From: Thalassobacillus cyri
GTDB taxonomy: Bacteria > Bacillota > Bacilli > Bacillales > Halobacillaceae
NCBI RefSeq assembly: GCF_900107755.1
Contig: NZ_FNQR01000003.1
Coordinates: forward strand, 124,001-188,000
Direction of reading: 5' to 3'
Length of the DNA: 64,000 nucleotides
Shown here piece by piece: positions 8,169 to 16,804 of the stretch. Position numbers and translations under genes: made by a program. Each line of letters begins with the position of its first letter. Position 1 is the stretch's first letter. The notes beneath the pieces were generated by a model. It did no database searches. It was not told where the DNA came from and saw only the letters and a list, made by a program, of their open reading frames with translations.

Positions 8169-9083
8169 TTATATTAATTTTCCTTCTTCTTTCAATACCT
8201 CTTCAAATACAGATACGATCTCAGGCTCATAATGGATGCCTACAAGACTTTTAATTTCTTCAATTGCGTATTCTGCTGGGAAAGCTTTGCGATATGTACG
8301 ATCTTCCGTCATCGCATCAAATGTATCACAAACAGCAATGATTTTTGCTTCAAGACTAATCTCTTCCCCGGTCAGACCATACGGGTACCCAGAACCATCC
8401 AGGCGTTCATGGTGCTGGATGATGATAGGCGCGAGGTCTTTATAATAAGTTTTTCCTACCATATCCGCACCTTCACCAGGATGCTTTTTAATAAGGTCGA
8501 ATTCTCTCGTAGTGAGTTTACCAGGCTTATTCAGAATTTCTTCAGGAATACTTATCTTTCCTACATCATGCAGTTCAGCAGCTAAATGCGCATCTTCTAA
8601 TTGCTGTTTATTCAAATTAAGCTTTTGAGCTACTTTTACTGTATAATGAGCGACCCTTTTACTATGCATGTAAGTATATCGATCTTTTCTTTCTACTGTG
8701 TAGACGATATCTTTCAGCTTCTTTATATAGTCACTTACATTTTTAAATGTAGGCTCTGTTATCACCCATAAATATCTGGTGTCACTGTTTGCTGTAAAAT
8801 GTACAGGTGAGGAAAGTTTTTTTGCAGAAAAATAATCATTAGCCTTAAGATTAATCTTACGTCCTTCCACTTCACCTTGAAGCTCTCCGTTTAAAATATA
8901 GAAAAACTCCATTACCTCTTTATTTTCGCTTGGATAAATATAAAATATATTATTTTCATATACGGTTTGAAGCATGATTTCTACTCCATCACCATGCTCT
9001 AACAGGCTGAGTTCATGGGAGCTTACTTTATATTTATCTAGGTATGAGCCGCTTTTAGCTATTTTGATGCCTTCCACATTCAC
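8169..9083 (-). CDS. Cupin-like sensor / HD-GYP phosphodiesterase
   Basis: A 304-residue soluble protein. Residues ~30-110 look like a cupin beta-barrel (MEFFYILNGELQGEVEGRKINLKANDYF). Residues ~120-300 are an HD-GYP domain with the full metal and signature set: H140, HD at 172-173 (ELHDVGK), HPGEGADM, HHERLDGSGYP at ~224-234 and the DTFDAMTEDRTYR helix. HD-GYP proteins hydrolyse cyclic di-GMP or other cyclic dinucleotides. A small-molecule-binding cupin in front, in place of the usual receiver or PAS domain, suggests ligand control; that is inference. AAGGAGGAGTGA precedes the ATG. The gene downstream of it on the chromosome, 9105, is read in the same direction but is not obviously co-transcribed. 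Confidence 0.85.
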   Translation of the reverse strand: MNVEGIKIAKSGSYLDKYKVSSHELSLLEHGDGVEIMLQTVYENNIFYIYPSENKEVMEFFYILNGELQGEVEGRKINLKANDYFSAKKLSSPVHFTANSDTRYLWVITEPTFKNVSDYIKKLKDIVYTVERKDRYTYMHSKRVAHYTVKVAQKLNLNKQQLEDAHLAAELHDVGKISIPEEILNKPGKLTTREFDLIKKHPGEGADMVGKTYYKDLAPIIIQHHERLDGSGYPYGLTGEEISLEAKIIAVCDTFDAMTEDRTYRKAFPAEYAIEEIKSLVGIHYEPEIVSVFEEVLKEEGKLI

Positions 9084-9104
9084 TCCTCCTTACAAACCGT
9101 AAAA

Positions 9105-9533
9105 TCATACGCCTACTACTCGCACAGGATCAATCCATACCTGCCTGTCTGCGATTTCGACAAGTACCCATTCACACTCAGCGGTTACTCCGAGTTCACC
9201 GACAGTGGCAATCGTGGTTTGTGTCAATGTTCGTGTTGTATGATCCAGGACATCAATCAGTAAATCCAGGTCTTGATTATATTTTTCTGTACGTGCAGCC
9301 GCTTCCTCTTCATCTTCAATTGTTTCCATATCCGCTAAGTAATCTTTTTGAAGTACGTCTCCTGCCTCTTGGGCTTTTTCAATCAACCATTCAATTTGGC
9401 TGTTGGTTGCGTCCACAAGCTTTAATGCTGTTTCCGTTTTTTCGTCTTCTGAATCTGCAGCGAATACATTAACCCCCGTGGATAATGCCAAAACAATAGA
9501 TAAAAGCATCATTCCAACTAACTTTTTCATCAT
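9105..9533 (-). CDS. Small secreted protein of unknown function
   Basis: A 142-residue protein with a Sec signal peptide ending at NVFAA-DSEDEK. The mature part is acidic and helical up to about residue 110 (ALKLVDATNSQIEWLIEKAQEAGDVL). It finishes with a conserved-looking segment, TAECEWVLVEIADRQVWIDPVRVVGV, which may fold as a small beta-domain. I do not recognise the family. It has its own ribosome site (AGGAGGTTTG). No functional call is justified. Confidence 0.7.
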   Translation of the reverse strand: MMKKLVGMMLLSIVLALSTGVNVFAADSEDEKTETALKLVDATNSQIEWLIEKAQEAGDVLQKDYLADMETIEDEEEAAARTEKYNQDLDLLIDVLDHTTRTLTQTTIATVGELGVTAECEWVLVEIADRQVWIDPVRVVGV

Positions 9534-9700
9534 TTGTCAAACCTCCTGTTAATTTGTTTTCTGCTTTTATATCATCTAAGTTGTCACTCGGTACCTTGAA
9601 CCAATCAGCTTTTATATCGGAAAATTTCTTGTAAACTTAACATTATCTTGGAATTTATGACAAAAATCGCAAAAAAACTCTATCACAGTCAAAAAATAGC

Positions 9701-9733
9701 GATAAAAAAATCGTGTGATTGACTCACACGATT
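9701..9733 (-). terminator. Terminator overlapping the msrA stop
   Basis: AATCGTGTGA ... TCACACGATT with seven T on the minus strand; its upstream arm lies inside the last codons of msrA. Confidence 0.85.
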
Positions 9734-10197
9734 CCGCAAGAAGCAGTTCCATTCTTTTGTAAGTATTTTTGGTGATACTCTTCAGCGTCATAAAAAGGGC
9801 CTGCTGCTTCAATTTCTGTAACAATCTCCGTTTTGAAAACACCCTTTTGGTTCCATTCGATCAACTTTTGCTGGGCTGCCTGCAGTTGCCTTTCATTAGT
9901 ATAAAAAATGATAGAACGATATTGAGAACCGATGTCTTCTCCCTGACGATTACGTGTCGTCGGGTTATGACATTCAAAAAATGCATCAATAAGTGCCTCA
10001 TAAGATATTTTTTCAGGATCGAAATCGACCTTCACTGATTCTGCATGGCCGGTTTTACCTGTTTTCACTAATTCATAAGAAGGGCTTTCGACGTTACCCC
10101 CACTGTATCCTACTCTTGTCTGTTCTACTCCATTTATTCTTTCAAACCATGCTTCTACTCCCCAAAAACATCCTGCTGCAAATACTGCTGTTGCCAT
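9724..10197 (-). CDS. msrA: Peptide methionine-S-sulfoxide reductase
   Basis: A 157-residue MsrA. The catalytic cysteine is in AAGCFWGVE near the N-terminus, and the chain has GYSGG, GHAESVKVDFDP, NPTTRNRQGEDIGSQYRS and a C-terminal cysteine (TASCGIV) that can resolve the disulfide. It reduces the S-epimer of methionine sulfoxide in proteins. I use the ATG at 10197; a GTG at 10200 is in frame, and GGAAAGGA lies upstream of both. The first landmarks upstream on its strand are a short structured repeat and then a complete SAM-I riboswitch, so methionine-status control is possible. Confidence 0.93.
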   Translation of the reverse strand: MATAVFAAGCFWGVEAWFERINGVEQTRVGYSGGNVESPSYELVKTGKTGHAESVKVDFDPEKISYEALIDAFFECHNPTTRNRQGEDIGSQYRSIIFYTNERQLQAAQQKLIEWNQKGVFKTEIVTEIEAAGPFYDAEEYHQKYLQKNGTASCGIV

Positions 10198-10257
10198 CAC
10201 TCATCGCTTCCTTTCCACTCACGTAACTTCTTTCGCAAGAGATTGACGAGGCTTTAT

Positions 10258-10360
10258 ACGTTTAGAAAAACTTGGCTTCTCGCCAAGTCTTATGGCAAAA
10301 GCCTAAGTATTTCTTATACTTTAATCCTTTAACTAACGTTAAATTTTCTTAAAGTACAAA
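10258..10360 (-). repeat. Structured repeat, short copy 3
   Basis: Read on the minus strand it begins in the T-tract of the S-box terminator (TTTTTGTACTTTAAG), contains the self-complementary pair TACTTTAA / TTAAAGTA, then GGCTTTTGCC and a perfect ACTTGGC-GAGAA-GCCAAGT hairpin. It aligns with the inner part of the long copies at 7869 and 17890 and with 42765. Confidence 0.75.
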
Positions 10361-10392
10361 AAGATCCCTCTCTTATCCAAAAGAAAGGGATC
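10355..10392 (-). terminator. Expression-platform terminator of the minus-strand S-box
   Basis: A 12-bp stem (10363-10374 with 10381-10392, one G-U) followed by TTTTT on the minus strand, directly after the SAM-I aptamer. Confidence 0.9.
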
Positions 10393-10411
10393 CGTACGTT
10401 TATGCATACGT

Positions 10412-10528
10412 CCTCTCATCTTTCAGGATCATTCATCCTGCAGGAATTGGCACCGTTCGAATTATTAAAAAAATTCGATGGTTGCCGGGCATCAAAGGGC
10501 CAGTCCCTCCGCCTCTCTGGATAAGAAG
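10412..10528 (-). promoter_or_regulatory. SAM-I (S-box) riboswitch aptamer, minus strand, upstream of msrA
   Basis: On the minus strand the S-box landmarks occur in order: CTTATCCAGAGAGGCGGAGG, GACTGGCCC, GATGCCCGGCAACC, CGGTGCCAATTCCTGCAGG and the closing GAAAGATGAGAGG, followed by a terminator. The next gene in that direction is msrA, about 165 bases past the terminator, with only a structured repeat between. The NhaC gene on the other side is on the plus strand and cannot be controlled by this RNA in cis. Confidence 0.95.
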
Positions 10529-10671
10529 TTAACGATAGTATTTAAATTTGTAATTCTTATCTTACAATAAACTCTATGCCGAAGTAAAGAGATAAAAACC
10601 ATTTTTTTCGAATACTTTACTTTCATTTTCCACAACCTATATGGAGCATGTTCAGGGAAAGAGGTGTACAT

Positions 10672-12081
10672 ATGGGTTGGTTGTCGGTAATACCATTTAT
10701 CGCTGTTGTCATTGCTGCTATTTGGACGAAACAAGTAGTGCCCAGTCTATTGTTGGCTGTAGTCGTTGCTGGTTACCTGGCAGAGCCTGACTGGCTTGGC
10801 GGGATGACTACTTCTTTGGGATTTATCATCAAAGGCTTACAGGATGAAAACAATTTAAAAATCATCATCTTTCTCTATGCTTTCTCGTCGTTGATCGGTT
10901 TAATCAAATTTGCTGGCGGCATCAAAGGGTTCGTCCGAGCTGCAACAGAAAAAGTCAATACCAAACGTGGCGCATTTATGCTCACATGGTTATCTTCTCT
11001 CGGTACTTTCAGTGCACCCAGCTTCCGTATCGTAACGATAGCACCTGTCATGAAAGCGATGAGAAAAAAACTGCCGATGACCAAGCAGGAGCTGGGATTC
11101 GTCATTGAAACGACCGCTTCTCCTCTGGTGGTCCTAATTCCTGTAGCTACTGCTTTTGTAGGCTATATGAGCTCGGTCATTGAAATGTCACTGCATCAGG
11201 CAGGTACAGAAGGAGATCCTTATATGCTTTATTTACAGAGCATCCCGTTTAATTTTTTCGCCTTCGCTATGCTTGTCATCGGCTTTTATCTAAGTTTTTT
11301 TCATCGTAATAAAAAATCAGCAACCGACGCGCAAGATGGCACAAATGAAACCGCTGACGATGATGATCAGTGGGAAGACTGCCACCCTGCTGTTGCTAAA
11401 GATTTACCCTCCCGTCCCTGGACACTAATACTGCCTCTTTTCAGCGTCATCATTCTGACTTTCTTACTTATGTATGTATTAGGATTGAAAAAAGATAAAG
11501 AAGGACTCAAGGCGTTAATCAATGCCAACGTCCTCGATGCGATGGTATTGGCAGTAGTATTGACCATTGTATTCTTGATGGTATATCTAAAAATCGTCAA
11601 CCAGCCCCTAAGGCAGATGATGAACACGGTGATCAATGAAGGGAACGAAATGATGGGGGTCATTGTCCTGCTCGCCATGGTGTGGGGGCTGAGTAAAGGA
11701 TCAGAAGAATTGAAGTTTGCTGATACGGTTTCTTCATCGTTTGAATGGATACCGCCCGGTTACGTCGCCGTTGTATTATTTGTAGTAGGCTGCGGGTTGT
11801 CCTATTTCATCGGCTCTTCATGGGGAACATGGGGGATACTCATGCCAGTCGGCTTGTCCATTGCCGTGACTGCAGGCAGCTCCCTGCCTATCGTTATCGG
11901 AGCTGTGTTCGCAAGTGGCACATTTGGTGCCTTTGCTTCTCCTTTAAGCGATGACACAAACACTACGGCCGGAATATTGAAGTTGAATCCTGTAAAATAC
12001 GCAAAATTCAAGCTTAAGCCCGCTCTGATTGCTGCCGGTGTGGCTGCTGCCATATACTTTGCATTGTCCTTTGTCATGTGA
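10672..12081 (+). CDS. NhaC-family Na+/H+ antiporter-like transporter
   Basis: A 469-residue membrane protein with about 11-12 hydrophobic segments. It carries NhaC-family motifs such as SYFIGSSWGTWGILMP and the late FGAFASPLSDDTNTTAG segment. The polar loop at about 215-245 is very acidic (ADDDDQWEDCHP). The family contains Na+/H+ antiporters and malate- or amino-acid-coupled antiporters, so the exact substrate is open; sodium export would suit a halophile. I chose the ATG at 10672 because AGAGGTG lies five bases upstream; the earlier ATG at 10648 has its GGAG too close. Confidence 0.85.
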   Translation: MGWLSVIPFIAVVIAAIWTKQVVPSLLLAVVVAGYLAEPDWLGGMTTSLGFIIKGLQDENNLKIIIFLYAFSSLIGLIKFAGGIKGFVRAATEKVNTKRGAFMLTWLSSLGTFSAPSFRIVTIAPVMKAMRKKLPMTKQELGFVIETTASPLVVLIPVATAFVGYMSSVIEMSLHQAGTEGDPYMLYLQSIPFNFFAFAMLVIGFYLSFFHRNKKSATDAQDGTNETADDDDQWEDCHPAVAKDLPSRPWTLILPLFSVIILTFLLMYVLGLKKDKEGLKALINANVLDAMVLAVVLTIVFLMVYLKIVNQPLRQMMNTVINEGNEMMGVIVLLAMVWGLSKGSEELKFADTVSSSFEWIPPGYVAVVLFVVGCGLSYFIGSSWGTWGILMPVGLSIAVTAGSSLPIVIGAVFASGTFGAFASPLSDDTNTTAGILKLNPVKYAKFKLKPALIAAGVAAAIYFALSFVM

Positions 12082-12189
12082 ACGCTCGTATTATCTGGGT
12101 GTTTATCGTAAATAATAAATCCGTTCGCAAATGAACCTTTTTTGTCTCAAATCATTTTTTTGTTCGCTTTTAAAAATTTCCGATCCATA

Positions 12190-12226
12190 AACGGCCAGCT
12201 CTTCTTAGTTAGAAGAGCTGGCCGTT
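12190..12226. terminator. Shared hairpin between NhaC and lysine hydroxylase genes
   Basis: A 16-bp perfect stem (AACGGCCAGCTCTTCT with AGAAGAGCTGGCCGTT) between two convergent genes; T-tracts are short, so it may be a weak bidirectional terminator. Confidence 0.65.
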
Positions 12227-13548
12227 CCCTTATTGTGTGCGCTGAAATTTTGAAATACGTTTTTCTTCGGGAGCTTATATATTTGGCGGTTGAGTAAATG
12301 ATTGATAATCACTTTATTTCGATGAATGGCCAGACCAAGATTGGTAGACCCGACGCCATGAGTATGAGAAATCCCGCTGTGAACATAAATTTCATTCGCA
12401 TCTTCTGTTGTTTTCAAACGGTAGTCCCCTTCAACCTTATATCGTCCCTTTTCGTCCCATTCGATGATCGATTTAAGACTATCAATGAATTCAGGAACAA
12501 GCGGCTTATAACCTGTGGCTGTAATTACCACTTCACTCTCATGGATGAATGTTTCCCCCGTTTCCGTCTGTTTACAATTGATTCGATATTCATTCCCATT
12601 TGCCTTTGCTTCAATATTCTCTACTTCTGACAATACTTGAAGCCCGACATCCAATTCTTCCTGGCCTACCGAATGTTCATATAGCAGATTGTAGATGTCA
12701 GTCACCGTATGATTGCTGATCCCTTTATAGTAAAGTCCCTGGGTCGGGAAAATTTCATCCTTTTTCTCCTGTGGCAGCTGGTAAAAATAATTGACGTAAT
12801 CCGGGGAAAAATGCTCTAGACTCAGTTTTGACTCTTCCATCGAATCAAAACCAGGAGATCGTGTTATCCAATCGAGTCTGTAGCCGTATCTCTTTTGTTC
12901 TTTTAATAATTCACGGAAAGCTTCGGCAGCACTTTGGCCGGATCCAATGACGGTAACCGACTTTGCTTGTTTGCAACGGTCTTGATGTTTCAAGAAGTCC
13001 GCCGTATGAAAAACATCTTCTTCAGGCAGGCCTTGGAAGGAGGATGGTACTGCAGGCACACTCCCTGTTCCTAACACCAAATTTTTAGTGCGGAAAGCAC
13101 CTTTTTCATTCGTACTCAGATTCAGGATTTCTACTTCGAAATAACTTTCATTATCTTTTACATGCCGCAGATTTGTTACCCTATGTCCAAACTGGCAGCT
13201 TTCCAGCTGTTGGGCTACCCACTGGCAATAATCATTATATTCCCGCCGCGGAATATCAAGGCGCTGTAAAAAATAAAATTGATACATACGTTCATGTTCA
13301 TTGATATAGTTCAAAAAAGTGTACTTGCTGCGTGGGTCGGCCATCGTAACCAAATCAGCCAGGAACGGGACTTGCAGTTTCGTTCCTTCAATCAACATTC
13401 CAGGATGCCATTCAAATTTTTCTTTCTGTTCGAAAAAAAGCGCCTCTACCTCAGGTTGATCATCCAGCAATGCGGCAAGGCTCAAGTTGAACGGTCCTAC
13501 GCCGACTCCGACTAAATCGTATAGTTTATCTGTGTCCAAATTCTTCAC
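12205..13548 (-). CDS. L-lysine/L-ornithine N-monooxygenase (siderophore type)
   Basis: A 447-residue flavin- and NADPH-dependent N-hydroxylating monooxygenase of the IucD/PvdA/SidA family. It has the FAD motif GVGVGPFNLSLAAL, the VPFLADLVTMADPRSKYTFLNY segment, an NADPH motif VTVIGSGQSAAEAF, and the C-terminal ATGYKP and HTHGVGSTNLGLAIHRN motifs. It adds a hydroxyl to the side-chain amine of lysine (or ornithine), the first step of hydroxamate siderophores such as aerobactin. No siderophore synthetase or acetyltransferase gene lies nearby, which is unusual. A Fur box was not identified. Confidence 0.9.
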   Translation of the reverse strand: MKNLDTDKLYDLVGVGVGPFNLSLAALLDDQPEVEALFFEQKEKFEWHPGMLIEGTKLQVPFLADLVTMADPRSKYTFLNYINEHERMYQFYFLQRLDIPRREYNDYCQWVAQQLESCQFGHRVTNLRHVKDNESYFEVEILNLSTNEKGAFRTKNLVLGTGSVPAVPSSFQGLPEEDVFHTADFLKHQDRCKQAKSVTVIGSGQSAAEAFRELLKEQKRYGYRLDWITRSPGFDSMEESKLSLEHFSPDYVNYFYQLPQEKKDEIFPTQGLYYKGISNHTVTDIYNLLYEHSVGQEELDVGLQVLSEVENIEAKANGNEYRINCKQTETGETFIHESEVVITATGYKPLVPEFIDSLKSIIEWDEKGRYKVEGDYRLKTTEDANEIYVHSGISHTHGVGSTNLGLAIHRNKVIINHLLNRQIYKLPKKNVFQNFSAHNKGTASSSN

Positions 13549-13685
13549 TTCCCCTGTCCGTTGAGTTTCTCGGTTAGTCTTACCTGCCTTCTATCGTACC
13601 ATATAATTATGTAAGCACTTTTTCATCACAAAAAGAAAACCATAAGCAGTTAAGCTTATAGTCCTCCATTTCGGGCTAATCTATT

Positions 13686-14744
13686 CTATTTAGAACTGAA
13701 GTGCGCCCCATCCTCGCTATGAACAAATGGGATGGCTGTATCGACTTCTCCCGTTATTTGATTCATTGGTATGTCTTCGCCTTTCAGCCATTGACCGAAA
13801 TCCAGTTCGACCGGCTCCTGGTCTCCGCCCAATGCAAACCAGGCTTTCCCATCATGAGGAAAGTAAGCAGACGTATGGATGGTGCCAGCCCAGCTTTTAT
13901 ATTTCTTCGAAAATACCCCTTTATCGGTATCATTCATTAACCGGAAAGCATCATAAGCTTCTTCTGTCTCGCCCTGCTCCATTGCGGTCATCCGCTTATA
14001 GGAGTCGACAAGGTGGTTACGGTTTTCATGCTTCATAATTTCAAAATGGTTGGTACACATCGCCGATTTCCTTACCTCTACTCCCCGTGGAGAAGCCTCG
14101 ATAACATAGGCCTCTTCACTTCGGTCATAAACAATATAGCTGAATGAATGACGATGAGGAATTTCTTTTAACATCGCTATCGCTTCTGCCACGTCAGCAC
14201 AGCTCTCTAACACGAGGCGTCCGATCATACAGCAGATAAAACCTAAGCCCGGCTTTTTGCGATGCATAAAATTGTATCCCATCACGAGTCCTTTTTCATT
14301 CATTCCGTCCATGCGTCCTGTAATCCGCTGAGAGGGACCCGCAATTGCGTAGCCCTGGTCCTTCGGCTGAAAAAATACATATCGGCCTTCATACGTTTTC
14401 GGCTGGTAATCATAATTACGTACAAAATAATTGGTTCCTGTCAAAATGGAGCAACCAGACTTTTGATAATTAACCCGATAGCCGCCAAATTCCTTCATGA
14501 CCCGCTCCATCGGCCAATCAAGTGAATCCCGCAGCCCTTCCAGCTCAGCCCAGACTCCCGGAGCGAATTTTGTAATGGCCGCTTTTACTTCAGCTTCTTC
14601 GACCGTGAAACGTGGTATCCGCACCTTCCATTGTTTTTCACGATTCATCACCGTCAAAGAGTCTCGTAATAACTCTCCCTGCTTATAGCCAAAATCATAA
14701 TGCGTGCCTCTGAATTGTAGTATGTCACTATGTATTTCCTTCAA
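13686..14744 (-). CDS. C45-family (penicillin-acylase-like) Ntn hydrolase/acyltransferase
   Basis: A 352-residue protein of the C45 autoproteolytic acyltransferase/hydrolase family, related to isopenicillin N acyltransferase. The likely nucleophile is Cys98 in YQKSGCSILTG, which in this family is exposed by self-cleavage after the preceding glycine. Further family features are YDYQP, GRMDGMNEKGLVMGYNF and the FSYIVYDRSEEAYVIEASP segment. It probably hydrolyses a linear amide or transfers an acyl group; the substrate is unknown. A weak hairpin at about 13643-13662 may terminate it. Confidence 0.8.
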   Translation of the reverse strand: MKEIHSDILQFRGTHYDFGYKQGELLRDSLTVMNREKQWKVRIPRFTVEEAEVKAAITKFAPGVWAELEGLRDSLDWPMERVMKEFGGYRVNYQKSGCSILTGTNYFVRNYDYQPKTYEGRYVFFQPKDQGYAIAGPSQRITGRMDGMNEKGLVMGYNFMHRKKPGLGFICCMIGRLVLESCADVAEAIAMLKEIPHRHSFSYIVYDRSEEAYVIEASPRGVEVRKSAMCTNHFEIMKHENRNHLVDSYKRMTAMEQGETEEAYDAFRLMNDTDKGVFSKKYKSWAGTIHTSAYFPHDGKAWFALGGDQEPVELDFGQWLKGEDIPMNQITGEVDTAIPFVHSEDGAHFSSK

Positions 14745-14872
14745 GATGATCCCTCTTTTTTGTCAAAGTATGTAATGTCATAATCCTACCTATAATCGTC
14801 ATCATTTTTCAAATGAATGGAATTATTTTATGATAGAAGAAGTAATTCATTCCAAACGAAAGGGTGAATCCA

Positions 14873-15355
14873 TTGTATCAAATAGAAGAGAAGCGCCAGC
14901 AAGTCCTGGACTTTGTTAATGGTTTACATGATGAAGATGCACGTACAAAACCTGATGAACATACATGGTCGATCCTCGAAACGCTTGAACATTTGTACTT
15001 GATTGAAGGTTGGGTCACGCAACAATTAAAAGAGGCTTTAGCGAAAGAAGAAGTTCAAGAAGTCAGGGAAAAGCCGGTTGGACGTACCGTAGATCGCTCT
15101 CATAAAATGGATGTCCCAGATTCTCTGCGCCCGAAAGGCCAGTTCGACTCTATCGAGGAAGCCACTGACAGTCTTGCCAAAACAAGAGATTCGTTATTAT
15201 TTCTCATTAGAAACTATGACCAGGAACAACTTCAAAAAAGAGCCCTCCCGCATCCTGCTTTTGGAAAAATGAATCTAGAGCAATGGGTCGAGTTCATCGG
15301 CTTTCATGAGCTCCGCCATCTTGAACAAATGAAAGAAGTGAAAAACGCTCTATAG
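14873..15355 (+). CDS. DinB/YfiT-like metal-dependent hydrolase-fold protein
   Basis: A protein of ~160 residues with the DinB four-helix fold. Likely metal ligands are His in LEHLYLIEGW (about residue 43) and HELRHLEQ near the C-terminus. DinB-like proteins include thiol transferases (bacillithiol-S-transferase) and proteins of unknown role. The start is probably the TTG at 14873, since AAAGGGTGA lies five bases before it; a GTG at 14864 is inside that ribosome site. Confidence 0.8.
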   Translation: MYQIEEKRQQVLDFVNGLHDEDARTKPDEHTWSILETLEHLYLIEGWVTQQLKEALAKEEVQEVREKPVGRTVDRSHKMDVPDSLRPKGQFDSIEEATDSLAKTRDSLLFLIRNYDQEQLQKRALPHPAFGKMNLEQWVEFIGFHELRHLEQMKEVKNAL

Positions 15356-15386
15356 TGGCTTCTGCTATCATAGTGTGACTAGCACC

Positions 15387-15419
15387 AAAAAAAGCCAGCC
15401 TTCAAGTTGGGCTGGCTTA
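15387..15419 (-). terminator. Terminator of the uspA-like gene
   Basis: AAGCCAGCC ... GGCTGGCTT, a 9-bp stem with TTTTTTT on the minus strand. Confidence 0.85.
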
Positions 15420-15435
15420 AGCTTCTAAGATTTAG

Positions 15436-15861
15436 TTATGGCACAATAGTTACTGGAACTTTTGCTGAATGAAGCACGCTGTAGCTTATGCTGCCTAGAA
15501 TCGCACCTCTCAATGCGCCTCTTCCACGTGATCCCATAATGACTCCTTCGATGTCGTCCTCATCCGCTACTTCACATATAGCTGGAGCTATTTTCCCAAC
15601 CATCTTTCTCGTTTCTACCGAGACAGGAACGCTCTTCAGATGTTCATCTGCCAAAGCAATCGCTTCGTTAGCAGCTTTTTCCTGCTGGGCTTCAATTTCT
15701 TCATTAGTAAAAACACGATGGGTATTATACGTGTCGAATAAGGGTTGTACATTGACGAGAAGGATACGATTTCCATTTTCCCTGGCCAGCTTAGCTGCAT
15801 AATCAAGGGCGCGCAGGGAGTGCTCTGAACCGTCTACCGGAACGACGTATTTCTTGACCAT
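15436..15861 (-). CDS. Universal stress protein UspA family
   Basis: A 141-residue single-domain UspA protein: VPVDGSEHSLRALDYAAKLA at the N-terminus and the ATP-binding signature GSRGRGALRGAILGSISYSVLHSAKVPVTIVP at the C-terminus (the G-2x-G-9x-G-S/T type). It probably binds ATP and acts in stress survival. It is monocistronic with its own terminator. Confidence 0.92.
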   Translation of the reverse strand: MVKKYVVPVDGSEHSLRALDYAAKLARENGNRILLVNVQPLFDTYNTHRVFTNEEIEAQQEKAANEAIALADEHLKSVPVSVETRKMVGKIAPAICEVADEDDIEGVIMGSRGRGALRGAILGSISYSVLHSAKVPVTIVP

Positions 15862-15931
15862 ATTATCCCTTCCCTTCTCTAGGAATCTACCTATATTATA
15901 CCATATTTTTACCTATTAGCGGACTTTCTGG

Positions 15932-16669
15932 TCAACCGTTCAAAATTCGTTCAATTGCATGCGCAACTCCGTGATCGGTATTCGACAAAGTCACCCAGTC
16001 CGCTTCTTTTTTAACGATATCCTGGGCATTACCCATCGCTACCCCTATACCCGCCTCGCGGATCATTGCGATATCATTCAAGCTGTCACCAACCGCCATC
16101 ATTTGATTCATGGATAGGTCAAGCCATTTGCTTACTTTCCTCAATGCAGCAGCTTTATTGACACCAGAAGCATTGACCTCGATGTTGGTCAGGCTGGAAT
16201 TAGTAACTTCCAGTGCCTCATTCTTTACTAATTCGTCAAAAATCACTTGCCGCACTTCATCGTCTTCTATATCAAAACCGAATTTGAGCCATTCATAACT
16301 TTCGATGTCTCTATCGAATGGCTGTCCTGAATTGAACATCCCTTCAGAGGTGGTTGACCAAAAAATAGTATCGTGCTGCTCTTTCAGTTCCCATAGCCGT
16401 TTGACCAGAGTGGCATCAAGGGGCTGACGATCAACCAAGTTAAAATGGTGATCATAAATCTCTCCGCCATTAACTGTGACAATATAGGAAGAACGGCCAA
16501 GTTCTTCAGCAATGTCACGACAGTTCGGCAGCGAACGGCCAGTGCTCAATACTACATGAATGCCTTTTTCCTTAGCTCTTTGAATTGCTTGTTCATTCTC
16601 TTTTGATACGTGTCCTTCGTTATTAACAAGGGTTCCATCCATATCTAGTGCGATTAATTTTATATTCAT
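15932..16669 (-). CDS. Cof-type HAD-superfamily phosphatase
   Basis: A 245-residue HAD hydrolase of the Cof/YcsE type. Motif I is LIALDMDGTLV, motif II is VVLSTGR, the class IIB cap lies between about residues 85 and 190, and motifs III/IV are KAAALRKVSKWL and VGDSLNDIAMIREAG. It likely dephosphorylates sugar phosphates or cofactors such as FMN or PLP. GAGAGGAC lies upstream of the ATG at 16669, preferred to the GTG at 16678. Confidence 0.9.
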   Translation of the reverse strand: MNIKLIALDMDGTLVNNEGHVSKENEQAIQRAKEKGIHVVLSTGRSLPNCRDIAEELGRSSYIVTVNGGEIYDHHFNLVDRQPLDATLVKRLWELKEQHDTIFWSTTSEGMFNSGQPFDRDIESYEWLKFGFDIEDDEVRQVIFDELVKNEALEVTNSSLTNIEVNASGVNKAAALRKVSKWLDLSMNQMMAVGDSLNDIAMIREAGIGVAMGNAQDIVKKEADWVTLSNTDHGVAHAIERILNG

Positions 16670-16804
16670 AGCTAACACGTCCTCTCATTTGCTGACCTCA
16701 TTTTAATATAACATCATAACTTTTTACAGAATAACAGAAAAGGAATGTTACATTCACCTTCGAATATCTTCTTACTATAACAGTGAGTTGGAAGGAGTGA
16801 AGAA

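Noticed and set aside
10412-10528. S-box as a regulator of the NhaC-like gene
   Set aside because: The aptamer and its terminator read on the minus strand, away from the plus-strand NhaC gene.
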